Shown one piece after another: positions 32,608 through 40,402 of a DNA stretch of 64,000 bases. The DNA comes from CAWBUW01 sp963792075. Lineage in GTDB: Bacteria > Chloroflexota > Anaerolineae > Anaerolineales > UBA4823. A program made the translations under genes and the position numbers. The stretch is from contig CAWBUW010000004.1 in assembly GCA_963792075.1 (NCBI GenBank), positions 45,801 to 109,800 of the forward strand. The letters run 5' to 3'. Under the pieces are notes generated by a model, which saw only the letters and a list, made by a program, of their open reading frames with translations, was not told the DNA's origin and searched no databases. Numbering within the stretch: position 1 is the stretch's first letter; each line of letters starts with the position of its first letter.

Positions 32608-32691
32608 ATGACCCAACACATCGCGTCAGCCAAGGTAGCCGACCAGTTTGCGAAGGCACTTGAACTAAATTTTCCACCCCTGCGTAAATAA
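32608..32691 (+). CDS. 27-residue micro-ORF with strong Shine-Dalgarno
   Basis: ATG 32608 is preceded by AAAAGGAGG at ideal spacing. The peptide begins MTQHIASAKVADQFAKALEL and ends PPLRK, just before the hairpin at 32691-32711. It could be a genuine small protein or the 5' stump of a truncated gene (for instance a recombinase start). No homology is recognised. Confidence 0.4.
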   Translation: MTQHIASAKVADQFAKALELNFPPLRK

Positions 32692-32711
32692 ACAGGCTGA
32701 TCAAGCCTGTT
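32691..32711. terminator. bidirectional hairpin terminator candidate
   Basis: AACAGGCT (32691-32698) pairs perfectly with AGCCTGTT (32704-32711) across a five-base loop. It lies between the end of the micro-ORF and the end of the minus-strand operon, where a shared terminator would be expected. T-runs on either side are weak. Confidence 0.5.
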
Positions 32712-32719
32712 CTAAACGA

Positions 32720-33712
32720 TCATCCGCTGAAACTTTTTTGCCTTACCCCCTCCTCCAGCCAGCGGATCAGCTCCAGCCAGGTGTACTGCTTCGTCCAACC
32801 ATGACCGAGCAGGTAGTCCTGGATCTGCGCCCGGTGGTCCGGGATTTCCACGATCATCGCTTCCCGACCTGCTCCTGCCAGCCAGGCGCCAGCCTGTGCG
32901 AGCATCGCCGGAAAATACGGCAGGCCTTCCTCTGCGATCACCGGCTGGAGCAGAACGCCTTTGCTCTGGCGGCGGTGAAAGTCTGCGCTCAGGAAGCCAA
33001 CCGTCTCCCCCTGCACCACGCAGGCTTTGACCCACGGGTTGTAACCTGCAAATTGTGCGTAATAGGCGCTGCCAGGTCGATGGAAAATGGTGGATTTCTG
33101 CGCTGCCGTTGATGGAAAGCGCGGTGGGGGGCGTGGTGTTTTTCTCGATTTCTCGAAACACCCCCCGGTCTGAGCGTTGGATATCCCGCACGGTAAGAGG
33201 TGGCAGGGCTGCATCCTGGTCTGCCGGGATAGGCAAGCGCCCGCTCGTAGACGGAGAACTGGTTGAACACTTCGAAGTTCTGCTTGCTGCAGGTTCTCGA
33301 GCGAGGCGATATTGGTGTCCAGGACCTGGACGGTCACATAGGGGAAACCTCGCTCGGCGAGGCGCTCCAGGCGCTTGACCAGCAGCGCCTGCCCGATCCC
33401 CTGCCGCCGGTACGCCGGGTCAACCATCAGGTTGGTGAGGGTCATCCGCTTGTTCCGCCCGATGTACATCCCTCCGCCAACCACTTTCCCGTCCTTCTCG
33501 GCAACGAAAGCTTCCCACTGGATTCCCACCAGGGCGGTCATCAGCTTATACGGGATCATCCGCCAGCGAAAGATGCGCCGAGTTTCCTGCTCAAAGTCTT
33601 CTGGGGTGAGGCCTGCCGCCAGAGATTCTTCAGCGAAAGATAACTGCGAAAGGCGGATGAAGGCATCTACATCGGTATGCTGGAATTTTCGGATCACGAA
33701 ATCATGCTTCAT
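32720..33712 (-). CDS. tandem GNAT acetyltransferase, internal frameshifts
   Basis: About 330 residues. The N-terminal GNAT domain is complete: FVIRKFQHTDVDAFIRLSQL, FVAEKDGKVVGGGMYIG, then the acetyl-CoA-binding motif DPAYRRQGIGQALL and FPYVTVQVLDTN. The central 70 residues change frame twice or three times but return to the original frame. The C-terminal half looks like a second, degenerate GNAT domain (VQGETVGFLSADFHRR through IQDYLLGHGWTKQYTW). It starts 28 bp after the end of the histidine kinase gene on the same strand, so it is probably the last gene of the ComQXPA-like operon. It could acylate a small molecule or protein; the target is unknown. Confidence 0.75.
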   Translation of the reverse strand: MKHDFVIRKFQHTDVDAFIRLSQLSFAEESLAAGLTPEDFEQETRRIFRWRMIPYKLMTALVGIQWEAFVAEKDGKVVGGGMYIGRNKRMTLTNLMVDPAYRRQGIGQALLVKRLERLAERGFPYVTVQVLDTNIASLENLQQAELRSVQPVLRLRAGACLSRQTRMQPCHLLPCGISNAQTGGCFEKSRKTPRPPPRFPSTAAQKSTIFHRPGSAYYAQFAGYNPWVKACVVQGETVGFLSADFHRRQSKGVLLQPVIAEEGLPYFPAMLAQAGAWLAGAGREAMIVEIPDHRAQIQDYLLGHGWTKQYTWLELIRWLEEGVRQKSFSG

Positions 33713-33740
33713 GGTTCATACTCGTCATCAAAAGTGGCGA

Positions 33741-36110
33741 TCAAACCTTCACCCTTAACCTTACCATAGTTCCGCTGCCCGGCTCAGAGGTGATGCTCAA
33801 GTCCGCGCCGATCATGATGGCCCGTTCTTTCATCCCCGCCAGACCAAATCCATGTTTGCCCTGGGCCGGGCTCTTGCTCGCCATGCCAGCGCCGTTATCT
33901 TCAATCTGGATTTCCAGATAGCCGTTTTCTTTCCTGACGGTAATGATGGCCTGATCAGCTTGCGCATGTTTGATCACATTCGACAGGGACTCCTGGACGA
34001 TCCGATAGATTGAAGTGGCCTGCTCATCAGACAGGGAGATTTCCCCTTGTACCTGGTCGCGCCAGAGGAAAGCGATATTATCCCCCGCCAGTTCTTTGAG
34101 GTCGTTGATCAGATCTTGAAGCGCCAGGATCAGCCCTCGGTTCAGCAGGCTGGGACGTTGGGCTTTGATGGTCTGCAGCAATACCGTGATTATTTTGTTC
34201 AAATGCTCTGCAGTCTCAGGCGCCGTCTGGGCTAAATTTTGTTTAACGATGAACAGGCCTTGCAGTACCGAATCGTGCAGATCGCGGGCGAGCTTTTTCC
34301 GCTGCTCTTCATCAGAACGGACCATCTGTTGGGCCAGGCCCCTCAGTGTTTCGATCAGGGTAATGTTGGCGATGGACAGCGCCGCCTGCTGGCCTACGGT
34401 GCCAACGATCTGCAGATCCTGGTTTGAATAAATATCTCCCGTTGCACGATCCCCTAAAATGAGCACCCCATACAGCGTATCCTGGTGGATGATCGGCACA
34501 AAGAGCTGCGCCCATGCCAGCGGGCTCCAGCGCTCGCTGGCCTCAGGGCTGACCAGATTCCACAAGTTCTGGGCGCGCACGGGTCGCCGCGTGGCTGAAA
34601 AGATCTCACAGATCTCGTCATTCAGCAGAACGGAGAAGGCGCTGCTATCGTGCGGTTGGAGCTCCAGCCGGTTACCAGCCAGGAGCAGGACCGCACTTTT
34701 CTCGATCTTCATCTTCTCCTGAAGTTCGCAGGTCAGCAGGTGGCTGAAGGTCGGGCGGTCACTGGCTTGCGCCAGGCGGTTCGATAGATCAGAGGTGACG
34801 GTGGTATAGTCATAATAACCGCCGTAAAGCACCCGGTCGACCTGCATCTGGATCCTTTTCTGCAGGGCAGCGGAAGGAAGCGCCACAACCACGCACAGCA
34901 GGCTGCCCGCAATGGCCACCTGCGAGGGCAGCTCGATGAAAATCGAGATCAACCCCAGGATCGTTAGCGCTCCGAACAGGATGATCAGGATCAGCAGGAA
35001 CAGCACCAGCGCCCGGTTGATGATCAGGTCGATTTTCAGCAGCTTGCGTTGGTAGATCACATAGCCGTACGAGATAGGGACGAAGACTAGCGAGAGGATG
35101 CTGATATTGCTGGGCAGCAGGATGAGCTTGCTGTCGTAGCCAAAGATCAGGCGGGGCAGCTCGCTGAGCAGCAGGAAGGGCAGGAAGCCGATCAAGGTGC
35201 CCCAGAAGATGATGCCCGTCTGCCGCCTGATCTCCCGATCCTTCACGAAAAAGCGGTTCTTCAAAAGCAGGCCAATATTCACCAGCCAGGAGAGGAAGAA
35301 CAGAGATCTGATCACCAGGCCGGAGAGCGAGGCCGGCGGGGTCTGGTTGCGAACGGCAAAGGAGATCTGCTGCGCCAGATAGACAGCGGCAAGGATTATC
35401 GACAATCCCAATAACGCCCAGATCAGGGAACTGCGCGTGCGGTTGGAGAAGGTGGGGACCGGGAAATACAGGTGGGCGGCAACCGAAATGAAGATCGAAA
35501 AGGCAAAGGTCAGTATGGCAACATCCGGCGCAAACCAGACACAGCCGATGTAGCCCGGACCGGTGGCAGCGAGCGCCACCCCCGCCAGCACCCAGATCAT
35601 CGCCACCAGGCGCGCCCGGATATCGGTGGTGGGAGAAAAGAACAGGAGCGTCAGACCCAGGAAGTAGACCAGGATGGAGAGCAACATCTGGGGAATGACA
35701 TCTGCCAGGTAATCCAGGTGATCTATGTAACTGCCCACCTGCAAGGGGAGGGTAAGGGTCTGTTGATTGCGCTCGACCACATACACTTCAACTTCCCCGG
35801 CTTTCTTGGGCTGGTGAATGGGGATATTCAGGTTGGTAATGGCGCGCCCATCGATGGTCACGATCTTATCCCCCACCTGGAGCCCTGCTTTTTCGCCTGG
35901 CCCGCCCGGGCTAAGGCTGTAAACGATGGCGGAGTTCCGATCCTGATCTGCGTAATCCAGCCAGACCCCTGTAGCCGGCACGTAGAAGAAATAGGCCACG
36001 TTATAAAAAAGGGTCAGGCAGAGGGTCAATAAGGTGAAGACTACCTGAAAACCTGTACCGGTCACGAACGTGACGATTTTGGGATAGCTGCGGTCAGGCT
36101 GGATATCCAT
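33741..36110 (-). CDS. ComP-like sensor histidine kinase (TM + PDZ + TMs + GAF + HisKA_3 + HATPase)
   Basis: About 790 residues, intact. Start ATG 36110 (MDIQPDRSY), with GAGGT upstream and a 17-bp overlap with the synthase gene; an upstream TTG is less likely. One membrane helix is followed by a PDZ-like segment (PGGPGEKAGLQVGDKIVTID, about residues 65-95). About eight to ten more helices follow, then a GAF-like region (about 470-580). The DHp motif is KLARDLHDSVLQGLF with the phospho-accepting His, followed by the ATPase motifs IVQESLSNVIKHAQA and HGFGLAGMKERA. The order matches Bacillus ComP, which also carries a PDZ-like extracytoplasmic loop. The likely partner is the LuxR-type regulator at 37671, and the likely ligand is the processed peptide encoded at 37368. 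Confidence 0.85.
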   Translation of the reverse strand: MDIQPDRSYPKIVTFVTGTGFQVVFTLLTLCLTLFYNVAYFFYVPATGVWLDYADQDRNSAIVYSLSPGGPGEKAGLQVGDKIVTIDGRAITNLNIPIHQPKKAGEVEVYVVERNQQTLTLPLQVGSYIDHLDYLADVIPQMLLSILVYFLGLTLLFFSPTTDIRARLVAMIWVLAGVALAATGPGYIGCVWFAPDVAILTFAFSIFISVAAHLYFPVPTFSNRTRSSLIWALLGLSIILAAVYLAQQISFAVRNQTPPASLSGLVIRSLFFLSWLVNIGLLLKNRFFVKDREIRRQTGIIFWGTLIGFLPFLLLSELPRLIFGYDSKLILLPSNISILSLVFVPISYGYVIYQRKLLKIDLIINRALVLFLLILIILFGALTILGLISIFIELPSQVAIAGSLLCVVVALPSAALQKRIQMQVDRVLYGGYYDYTTVTSDLSNRLAQASDRPTFSHLLTCELQEKMKIEKSAVLLLAGNRLELQPHDSSAFSVLLNDEICEIFSATRRPVRAQNLWNLVSPEASERWSPLAWAQLFVPIIHQDTLYGVLILGDRATGDIYSNQDLQIVGTVGQQAALSIANITLIETLRGLAQQMVRSDEEQRKKLARDLHDSVLQGLFIVKQNLAQTAPETAEHLNKIITVLLQTIKAQRPSLLNRGLILALQDLINDLKELAGDNIAFLWRDQVQGEISLSDEQATSIYRIVQESLSNVIKHAQADQAIITVRKENGYLEIQIEDNGAGMASKSPAQGKHGFGLAGMKERAIMIGADLSITSEPGSGTMVRLRVKV

Positions 36111-37053
36111 CGGGCACCTCATTCGAATCAAGGGGGATGCGTTCCAGGAAAAGGGAAGGGATCTCTTCCAGGATCATTTTTTCTCTGGAACTGCCCAGCA
36201 GCTCCAAACTTTTCAGGGCGCGCGCTTTCCACTCCAGCAGCAGGGAAGAAATGGCATGGATGACGCCTGCCTTTTTCAGTAAGTCTCGCCATTCCGCCCT
36301 GGAATTCACCTGTGGGAAGACAATGTTCTTTTCTCCTGTGGCCATCAGGTACAGGAGAAGGGGCAGCGAGACTTCCCATTCCAGGGCGTCTGGCGTTGGG
36401 AAGAAAGCATCCCGGCAGTCGTCAATCATTTGGAGCATCACCCCAATGGCCGTGCCGTAATCTCCCAGCGCCTCCACCAGCGCCTCGTTGGAAGTTCCGG
36501 CTGCCGCGCCTCCCTCTGTGGCCATGCGGAAAACATTTCCTGACTTCAGGAGGATCATTTCCCAGTAATCCTGCAAGGATTTTTCGACGGTTGAGGGAGT
36601 ATTCAACAAATCCCGATGCTGGCCATAAGCGGCGTTAAACCCCAGCCCGGCAAAAATGCCGGATATCCGGCGCGACCGGTCGGGGTCCTGGATTGTTGCC
36701 AGAACATGAAAAGAGAGAAAAACCAGGCTGGTCCCCAGGTTGGTCGCCGTTTCCGGGGAAGGCGCCAGCGATTCGGGAGTGAATTCCCTGTCTTCAACAT
36801 GATCCAGGATATCGGAAGCCAGGAGGATCGGGCACCAGGCGGCGGCCAGGGCAGTCCCGGCGTCCCGGGTTCCTCCTACCGCAATGCAGGCAGCAACCGG
36901 CAGCGCGACCTGCCAGGATGGCATCTTCGCAAGATGATCTTGCATGTACTGGAAGCAATCCTGGAAAGATGAAGCGAACGCATCGGACTGCAGCCTGTCA
37001 ATTACCGGCATGGCATACTCGCCTAATCGTTGATCCAATTCGGAATGATTCAT
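36094..37053 (-). CDS. ComQ-like polyprenyl synthase
   Basis: 319 residues, intact. Isoprenyl-diphosphate synthase fold. The first Asp-rich region is LLASDILDHVEDRE, and the second is MLQMIDDCRDAFF. GGTRDAGTALAAAW precedes the first motif, and LKSGNVFRMATEGGAAAG corresponds to the mid-protein Lys/Thr motif. The DILDHVED form is closer to ComQ-type peptide prenyltransferases than to the usual DDxxD of chain-elongating synthases. Placement between a Trp-ending peptide gene and a ComP-like kinase supports peptide prenylation, but a terpenoid synthase role cannot be excluded. It is separated from the peptide gene by two palindromic elements. Confidence 0.75.
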   Translation of the reverse strand: MNHSELDQRLGEYAMPVIDRLQSDAFASSFQDCFQYMQDHLAKMPSWQVALPVAACIAVGGTRDAGTALAAAWCPILLASDILDHVEDREFTPESLAPSPETATNLGTSLVFLSFHVLATIQDPDRSRRISGIFAGLGFNAAYGQHRDLLNTPSTVEKSLQDYWEMILLKSGNVFRMATEGGAAAGTSNEALVEALGDYGTAIGVMLQMIDDCRDAFFPTPDALEWEVSLPLLLYLMATGEKNIVFPQVNSRAEWRDLLKKAGVIHAISSLLLEWKARALKSLELLGSSREKMILEEIPSLFLERIPLDSNEVPDGYPA

Positions 37054-37082
37054 ATGAATTCGCAGCCTTAAAGGGGGTATCT

Positions 37083-37180
37083 AAAAAGACGAAAATAAGG
37101 AGAAAATATACGTACCTGTGGGGCAGTGCTTCGCACCACCCCACAGGTACGTATTAATTTTCTTCCTTTGTTTCTTTTTG
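37083..37180. repeat. long imperfect hairpin element, core 16-bp perfect stem
   Basis: ATACGTACCTGTGGGG (37108-37123) is the exact complement of 37139-37154; an inner GTGC-TTC-GCAC hairpin closes the loop, and weaker pairing extends outward to about 37083 and 37180 (TAAAAAGACGAAAATAAGG against its diverged complement). Resembles a MITE or REP-like element between the peptide and synthase genes. Confidence 0.6.
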
Positions 37181-37217
37181 GACAACCCCTTCATTTCAGT
37201 AAACAAAGAATAAGTAT

Positions 37218-37298
37218 CTATCCGAAAAATGAATTTTGTTTGGTAGTGTGTGTGGCGGCATAGCCGCCACATACACTACCAAAACAATTTTCGGATAG
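37218..37298. repeat. second long hairpin element
   Basis: A 42-base left arm beginning CTATCCGAAAAATG and ending GGCGGC pairs with a right arm beginning GCCGCC and ending TTTCGGATAG across a three-base loop (ATA), with a few mismatches. No coding capacity. Its TGTGGCGGC core is shared with the 30400 inverted repeat. Confidence 0.6.
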
Positions 37299-37367
37299 GT
37301 TCTAAGCTCATCCCATCGAGTTAGTTCTTACTGGATGGCTGAAATCTGGTAGCTCTAGCGGGTCCGG

Positions 37368-37556
37368 TTATCCTCCAAAACTCCAGGGGCCCCGCTTACC
37401 TTCGCCATCCGGCCCCACGATGACCTCCAGCACGGTGAGCGCAACGAGCGCCACCGCAGGTGAAGTAAGTTTCTGTCCCAACTGGCTGTCTTTCACGGCT
37501 TCCTTGCAGGATAGGCTGAAAGATTTGGCAAGATCGGCGATTTTTTGATGATCCAT
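37368..37556 (-). CDS. ComX-like pheromone precursor candidate, 62 residues
   Basis: ATG 37556 (MDHQKIADLAK) is preserved with a near-perfect GGAGG six bases upstream, which decides it over the longer open frame. The N-terminal helix is followed by a hydrophobic stretch (SPAVALVALTVLEVIV) and a small polar C terminus GEGKRGPWSFGG, in which the only Trp is five residues from the end. Bacillus ComX precursors are 53-73 residues with a single Trp near the C terminus that ComQ prenylates. Sequence identity with ComX is not evident; the call rests on size, Trp position and neighbours. The palindrome array C lies 61 bp upstream. Confidence 0.55.
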   Translation of the reverse strand: MDHQKIADLAKSFSLSCKEAVKDSQLGQKLTSPAVALVALTVLEVIVGPDGEGKRGPWSFGG

Positions 37557-37616
37557 ATGACCCTCCAGAAAATGAATTGTTGCTAAAATTGTAGGTTTTA
37601 CTTCCAACAAACTCAA

Positions 37617-37653
37617 GGGACAATTGTCCCATCACAGGCGGGACAATTGTCCC
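37617..37653. promoter_or_regulatory. palindrome array C upstream of the ComX-like gene
   Basis: Two perfect copies of GGGACAATTGTCCC lie at 37617-37630 and 37640-37653, 23 bp apart, between the response-regulator stop and the peptide-gene start. They are the best sites in the window. The response regulator encoded next door is the obvious candidate binder, though the XRE protein at 38400 is an alternative. Confidence 0.7.
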
Positions 37654-37670
37654 GTCGTTTATTCTTGATC

Positions 37671-38317
37671 TCATTCTCCTGGGATCAGTCCCATTTTGCG
37701 CGCCTTGTTGATGGCGGCAACGCGCAGGGAGACTTTGTCCGCTCGATCCACTCCCAACTTGTCACAAGCTTCCACCAGCAGGTTTCTTACCCTCTTTTCG
37801 GATACCGACATCGTGCTGGCAACCGCCTCGGTGGACAATCCCTGGGAAAGCAGATTGAGCACCGAAAGCTCCCTTTCGGTCAGGATATCAGCGCTTGCGT
37901 TATCCAGCAGCTTTTCCGTGATCCCAGGGGAGAAAAACTTGCCGCCGGCATGCACCGAACGGATCGCATGAGGAATGTTCAAAGAAAAATCGTCGGACTT
38001 CAGCATATAGCCGCTGGCGCCCGCTTTGACCAGCTCGCGCACCCACAGCCCATCGTTGTAGCCGGTCAGGATCAGGGCTTTTACATTGGGAAACTGGTCA
38101 TGCAGGACGCTGATGGCAGAGATCGGATCAAAGGAGTCGGCTGTCATTCCCAGGTCAATGATGGCGACATCCGGGCTCGTTTCGCGCACCAGTTTGATCA
38201 GTTGCGAACCCTGGTTGGAAGTCCCCACGAGCTGGATATCTGGATGTTCCTTGAACAGGTCCGAAGGGCCTTCAGGATGAGGGGGTGGTCATCAATCGCA
38301 ATTACCCGAATGGTCAT
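37671..38317 (-). CDS. ComA-like LuxR/NarL-family response regulator, one frameshift
   Basis: About 215 residues. ATG 38317 gives MTIRVIAIDDHPLILKA, the typical receiver start with the acidic pair; a frameshift near 38265 leads to the remainder. The phospho-acceptor is in VAIIDLGM; ALILTGYNDG and GASGYMLKSDD supply the Thr and Lys. The C-terminal HTH is ILTERELSVLNLLSQGLSTE and then SVSEKRVRNLLVEACDKLGV. The only frameshift falls in the first 25 residues. It is first in the minus-strand order, upstream of the peptide, synthase and ComP-like genes. Confidence 0.85.
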
Positions 38318-38399
38318 GCTTACCTCGCAGGGATGGTTCGGTGGCATCAACCAGAACGATCAATTAGCCTCGATGAAAACACTAGGGCAGGTGGATGGA

Positions 38400-38636
38400 T
38401 TACTCTTGCGAGTTTTTCAACTCTTCAAGCATGCGTACCATCAAATCTGGAAGGGGGATTTCTAGACGAGTGGAGATATCATAGACGGTCGTCAGTAAAG
38501 GGGTGCGTTTTCCGCGCTCCATCAGGCTGATGTGAGTCCGATGCATGCCCAGAAAATTGCCCAATTCTTCTTGGGATAGGCCTTTTTCTGTTCTTATTCT
38601 CTTGAGTACTTTCCCAAACGCCTGGGGAACTTCCAC
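38400..38636 (-). CDS. XRE-family helix-turn-helix protein, 78 residues
   Basis: Intact single-domain Cro/CI-type regulator: FGKVLKRIRTEKGLSQEELG, then NFLGMHRTHISLMERGKRTP, with a short C-terminal helix. It lies 83 bp upstream of the response-regulator gene on the same strand, so it may be the first gene of the same unit or control it. Confidence 0.85.
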   Translation of the reverse strand: MEVPQAFGKVLKRIRTEKGLSQEELGNFLGMHRTHISLMERGKRTPLLTTVYDISTRLEIPLPDLMVRMLEELKNSQE

Positions 38637-39075
38637 TTCACAACCTTCCGATCCCTAATTCTTGTTGTGAAGCGGATTGTAGCAAGGCGAGTTATTTTAC
38701 TCTACAGACAACTGTACTCAAAGGTAGTGGAGATGTGTAATGGAAAGATATAAGTTCATGACGACCAACAATAGGTATTGTGGGACGACTTTTTGCAAAT
38801 TCACGCTTTGTGGCTCTCCATGAATTCCAATAAACAGCATAATTGATGGGGTACAATCTCTTGACATATCCTATAAAGCACCAAAGTAGTTCAAACGCTA
38901 TATAAATTATCGAGAGCCTTTTATAAGGTGGGAAATGGAACCTTTACAGGCCAATGCTCATTATTTATTCTAAACCTACCCGTTGAGATCCAAATACTCT
39001 ATAGCGGGAATTAAGATGGTTTTCGGCTAACTGTAACGTATAATAAATATAAGTTTGTTAGGAGAAGGTTCGTAA
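38637..39075 (+). promoter_or_regulatory. divergent intergenic region with promoter for the BREX operon
   Basis: About 430 bp without a gene between the minus-strand XRE gene and brxA. TATAAT at 39039-39044 is followed by AGGAGAAGG at 39060-39068, giving a likely -10 and ribosome binding site for the BREX genes; the -35 is not clear. TTGACA at 38862-38867 is a second promoter candidate without a good -10. Confidence 0.45.
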
Positions 39076-39863
39076 ATCGTCCAACCGTTTATACCAGTAC
39101 AATTTCAAATACCGGGTCGCTGCTGGAAGAGACCTTTGCTATTCTGGGACTATTGTCACGCAGCGGTTCGTTGAATGAGGCGCGCTCACAGGTGATCGAA
39201 AATAATCTGTTCAGTAAGAAATCCGAGCGCAGCCGGCAGAATGTATGGGCCAATGTTCATTTTCGATACCTTGCCGGTAGAGAACCGATTTTTACCAACT
39301 TACTGGCCAAGCTGATTTCTTCACGATTGCCAGACCAGGCCGCGCAAGCTCATATTGCTTTTTGAGTTTGCTCAGGCAGATGCAATAATTTACGATTTGA
39401 CCGCCGGGTTGCTATTCAACCTGTATCAACAAGGCCGTTCGATTGTCACCAAAGAAGACATCTTAAATTGGCTTCAACAAGCGGAAGCGGCTCACCCTGA
39501 AATCCAGGGGTGGTCGCCGCAAACGCGCGTCCATATCGTTCGCCATTTCCTGACAATTTCGCGGGATTTTGGGTTGTTGGAGGAGAACAACAGAAATCCT
39601 TGGCCAAGCCCTTTATCCCTTTGCAGGCATTTGTATGGGCTTTATATCGTTTGAGGGAAACTGGCGTATCGGATAAAGCAATTGTTGAAGCTGATGAGTT
39701 TCGACTATTCCTGTTAGCTCCTGAAGATGTTAAAATTCTTCTCAGCGAGGCCACTCGGGCCGGTTATATCTCGTTTCGGGCTATGGGGGATATTTATGAT
39801 CTCTCGTTTCGTTATGCGTCATTGCAAGAGGTGGTAGATGAATTTACAGCCCAAGTTCTCTGA
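39076..39863 (+). CDS. brxA: BREX protein BrxA (DUF1819), frameshifted
   Basis: Small BREX protein of about 200-260 residues. Blocks visible are ISNTGSLLEETFAILGLLSR, KSERSRQNVWANVHFRYLAG, FAQADAIIYDLTAGLLFNLY, and FRAMGDIYDLSFRYASLQEV at the end. Frame changes occur near 39362 and 39590. No ATG opens the first frame; AGGAGAAGG at 39060-39068 places the start near 39076, so the start codon itself may have been altered. The stop at 39863 overlaps brxB. BrxA is a helical DNA-binding protein found in all type 1 BREX systems. Confidence 0.75.
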
Positions 39864-40389
39864 ACTGGAGCACTTGCTGCTTGAACAGAGGCACCTCATT
39901 GGGTTGCACAGTGGTGTGCCGTTTCTGATGTTGGTGTATCCTCCTGAGCAAGAGTTAGAATGCAAATGGCGGCAAGAGCATGCCGCCGAAAAGCTGCGCG
40001 CTCGAGGAACACCAGTGTTGGAATGCCAGCTAGGCACCTTTTTCTTTGATTACTACAAAGAAAAGGGCTACTTGGATAAAATTTTCGAATTGGACCGCGA
40101 TCCCAAGCAGCGCGAAAATTTGCGCAGAATGATCGCAGGGGTTTATGAAAAGAATTTGCCAGGATGGGTGATGGAATTGACGAAAAAAGCTGAGCCCAAC
40201 GGGGTCATTTTTCTGACCGGGGCAGCCAGCTTATACCCATTTGCGCGGGTTTCCAACCTGCTCTCTGAGCTTGAGAACCGGGTCAAGATCCCAATGGTGG
40301 CATTTTACCCGGGGCGACATAGCGAAGATGGCCTATATTTTTTGAACAGCACACAGCCGCATACCGGCTACCGGGCGAGAATTATCTAA
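39838..40389 (+). CDS. brxB: BREX protein BrxB (DUF1788)
   Basis: Intact, 183 residues. Begins MNLQPKFSELEHLLLE, continues HSGVPFLMLVYPPEQELECK and GTPVLECQLGTFFFDYYKEK, and ends VAFYPGRHSEDGLYFLN, all matching DUF1788/BrxB. It overlaps brxA by 26 bp and is followed 13 bp later by brxC. BrxB is required for BREX defence, and its biochemical role is unknown. Confidence 0.9.
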   Translation: MNLQPKFSELEHLLLEQRHLIGLHSGVPFLMLVYPPEQELECKWRQEHAAEKLRARGTPVLECQLGTFFFDYYKEKGYLDKIFELDRDPKQRENLRRMIAGVYEKNLPGWVMELTKKAEPNGVIFLTGAASLYPFARVSNLLSELENRVKIPMVAFYPGRHSEDGLYFLNSTQPHTGYRARII

Positions 40390-40402
40390 GGAGTGCAGCC
40401 TC

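Noticed and set aside
35472..36032. 186-residue open frame opposite the ComP-like gene
   Set aside because: It is antisense to the membrane domain, has charged low-complexity content, and no start signal; an artefact of GC-rich coding sequence.
36094..37053. Polyprenyl synthase considered as an ordinary carotenoid or quinone precursor gene
   Set aside because: Not fully excluded, but no other terpenoid gene is nearby and the peptide and ComP-like neighbours fit ComQ better.
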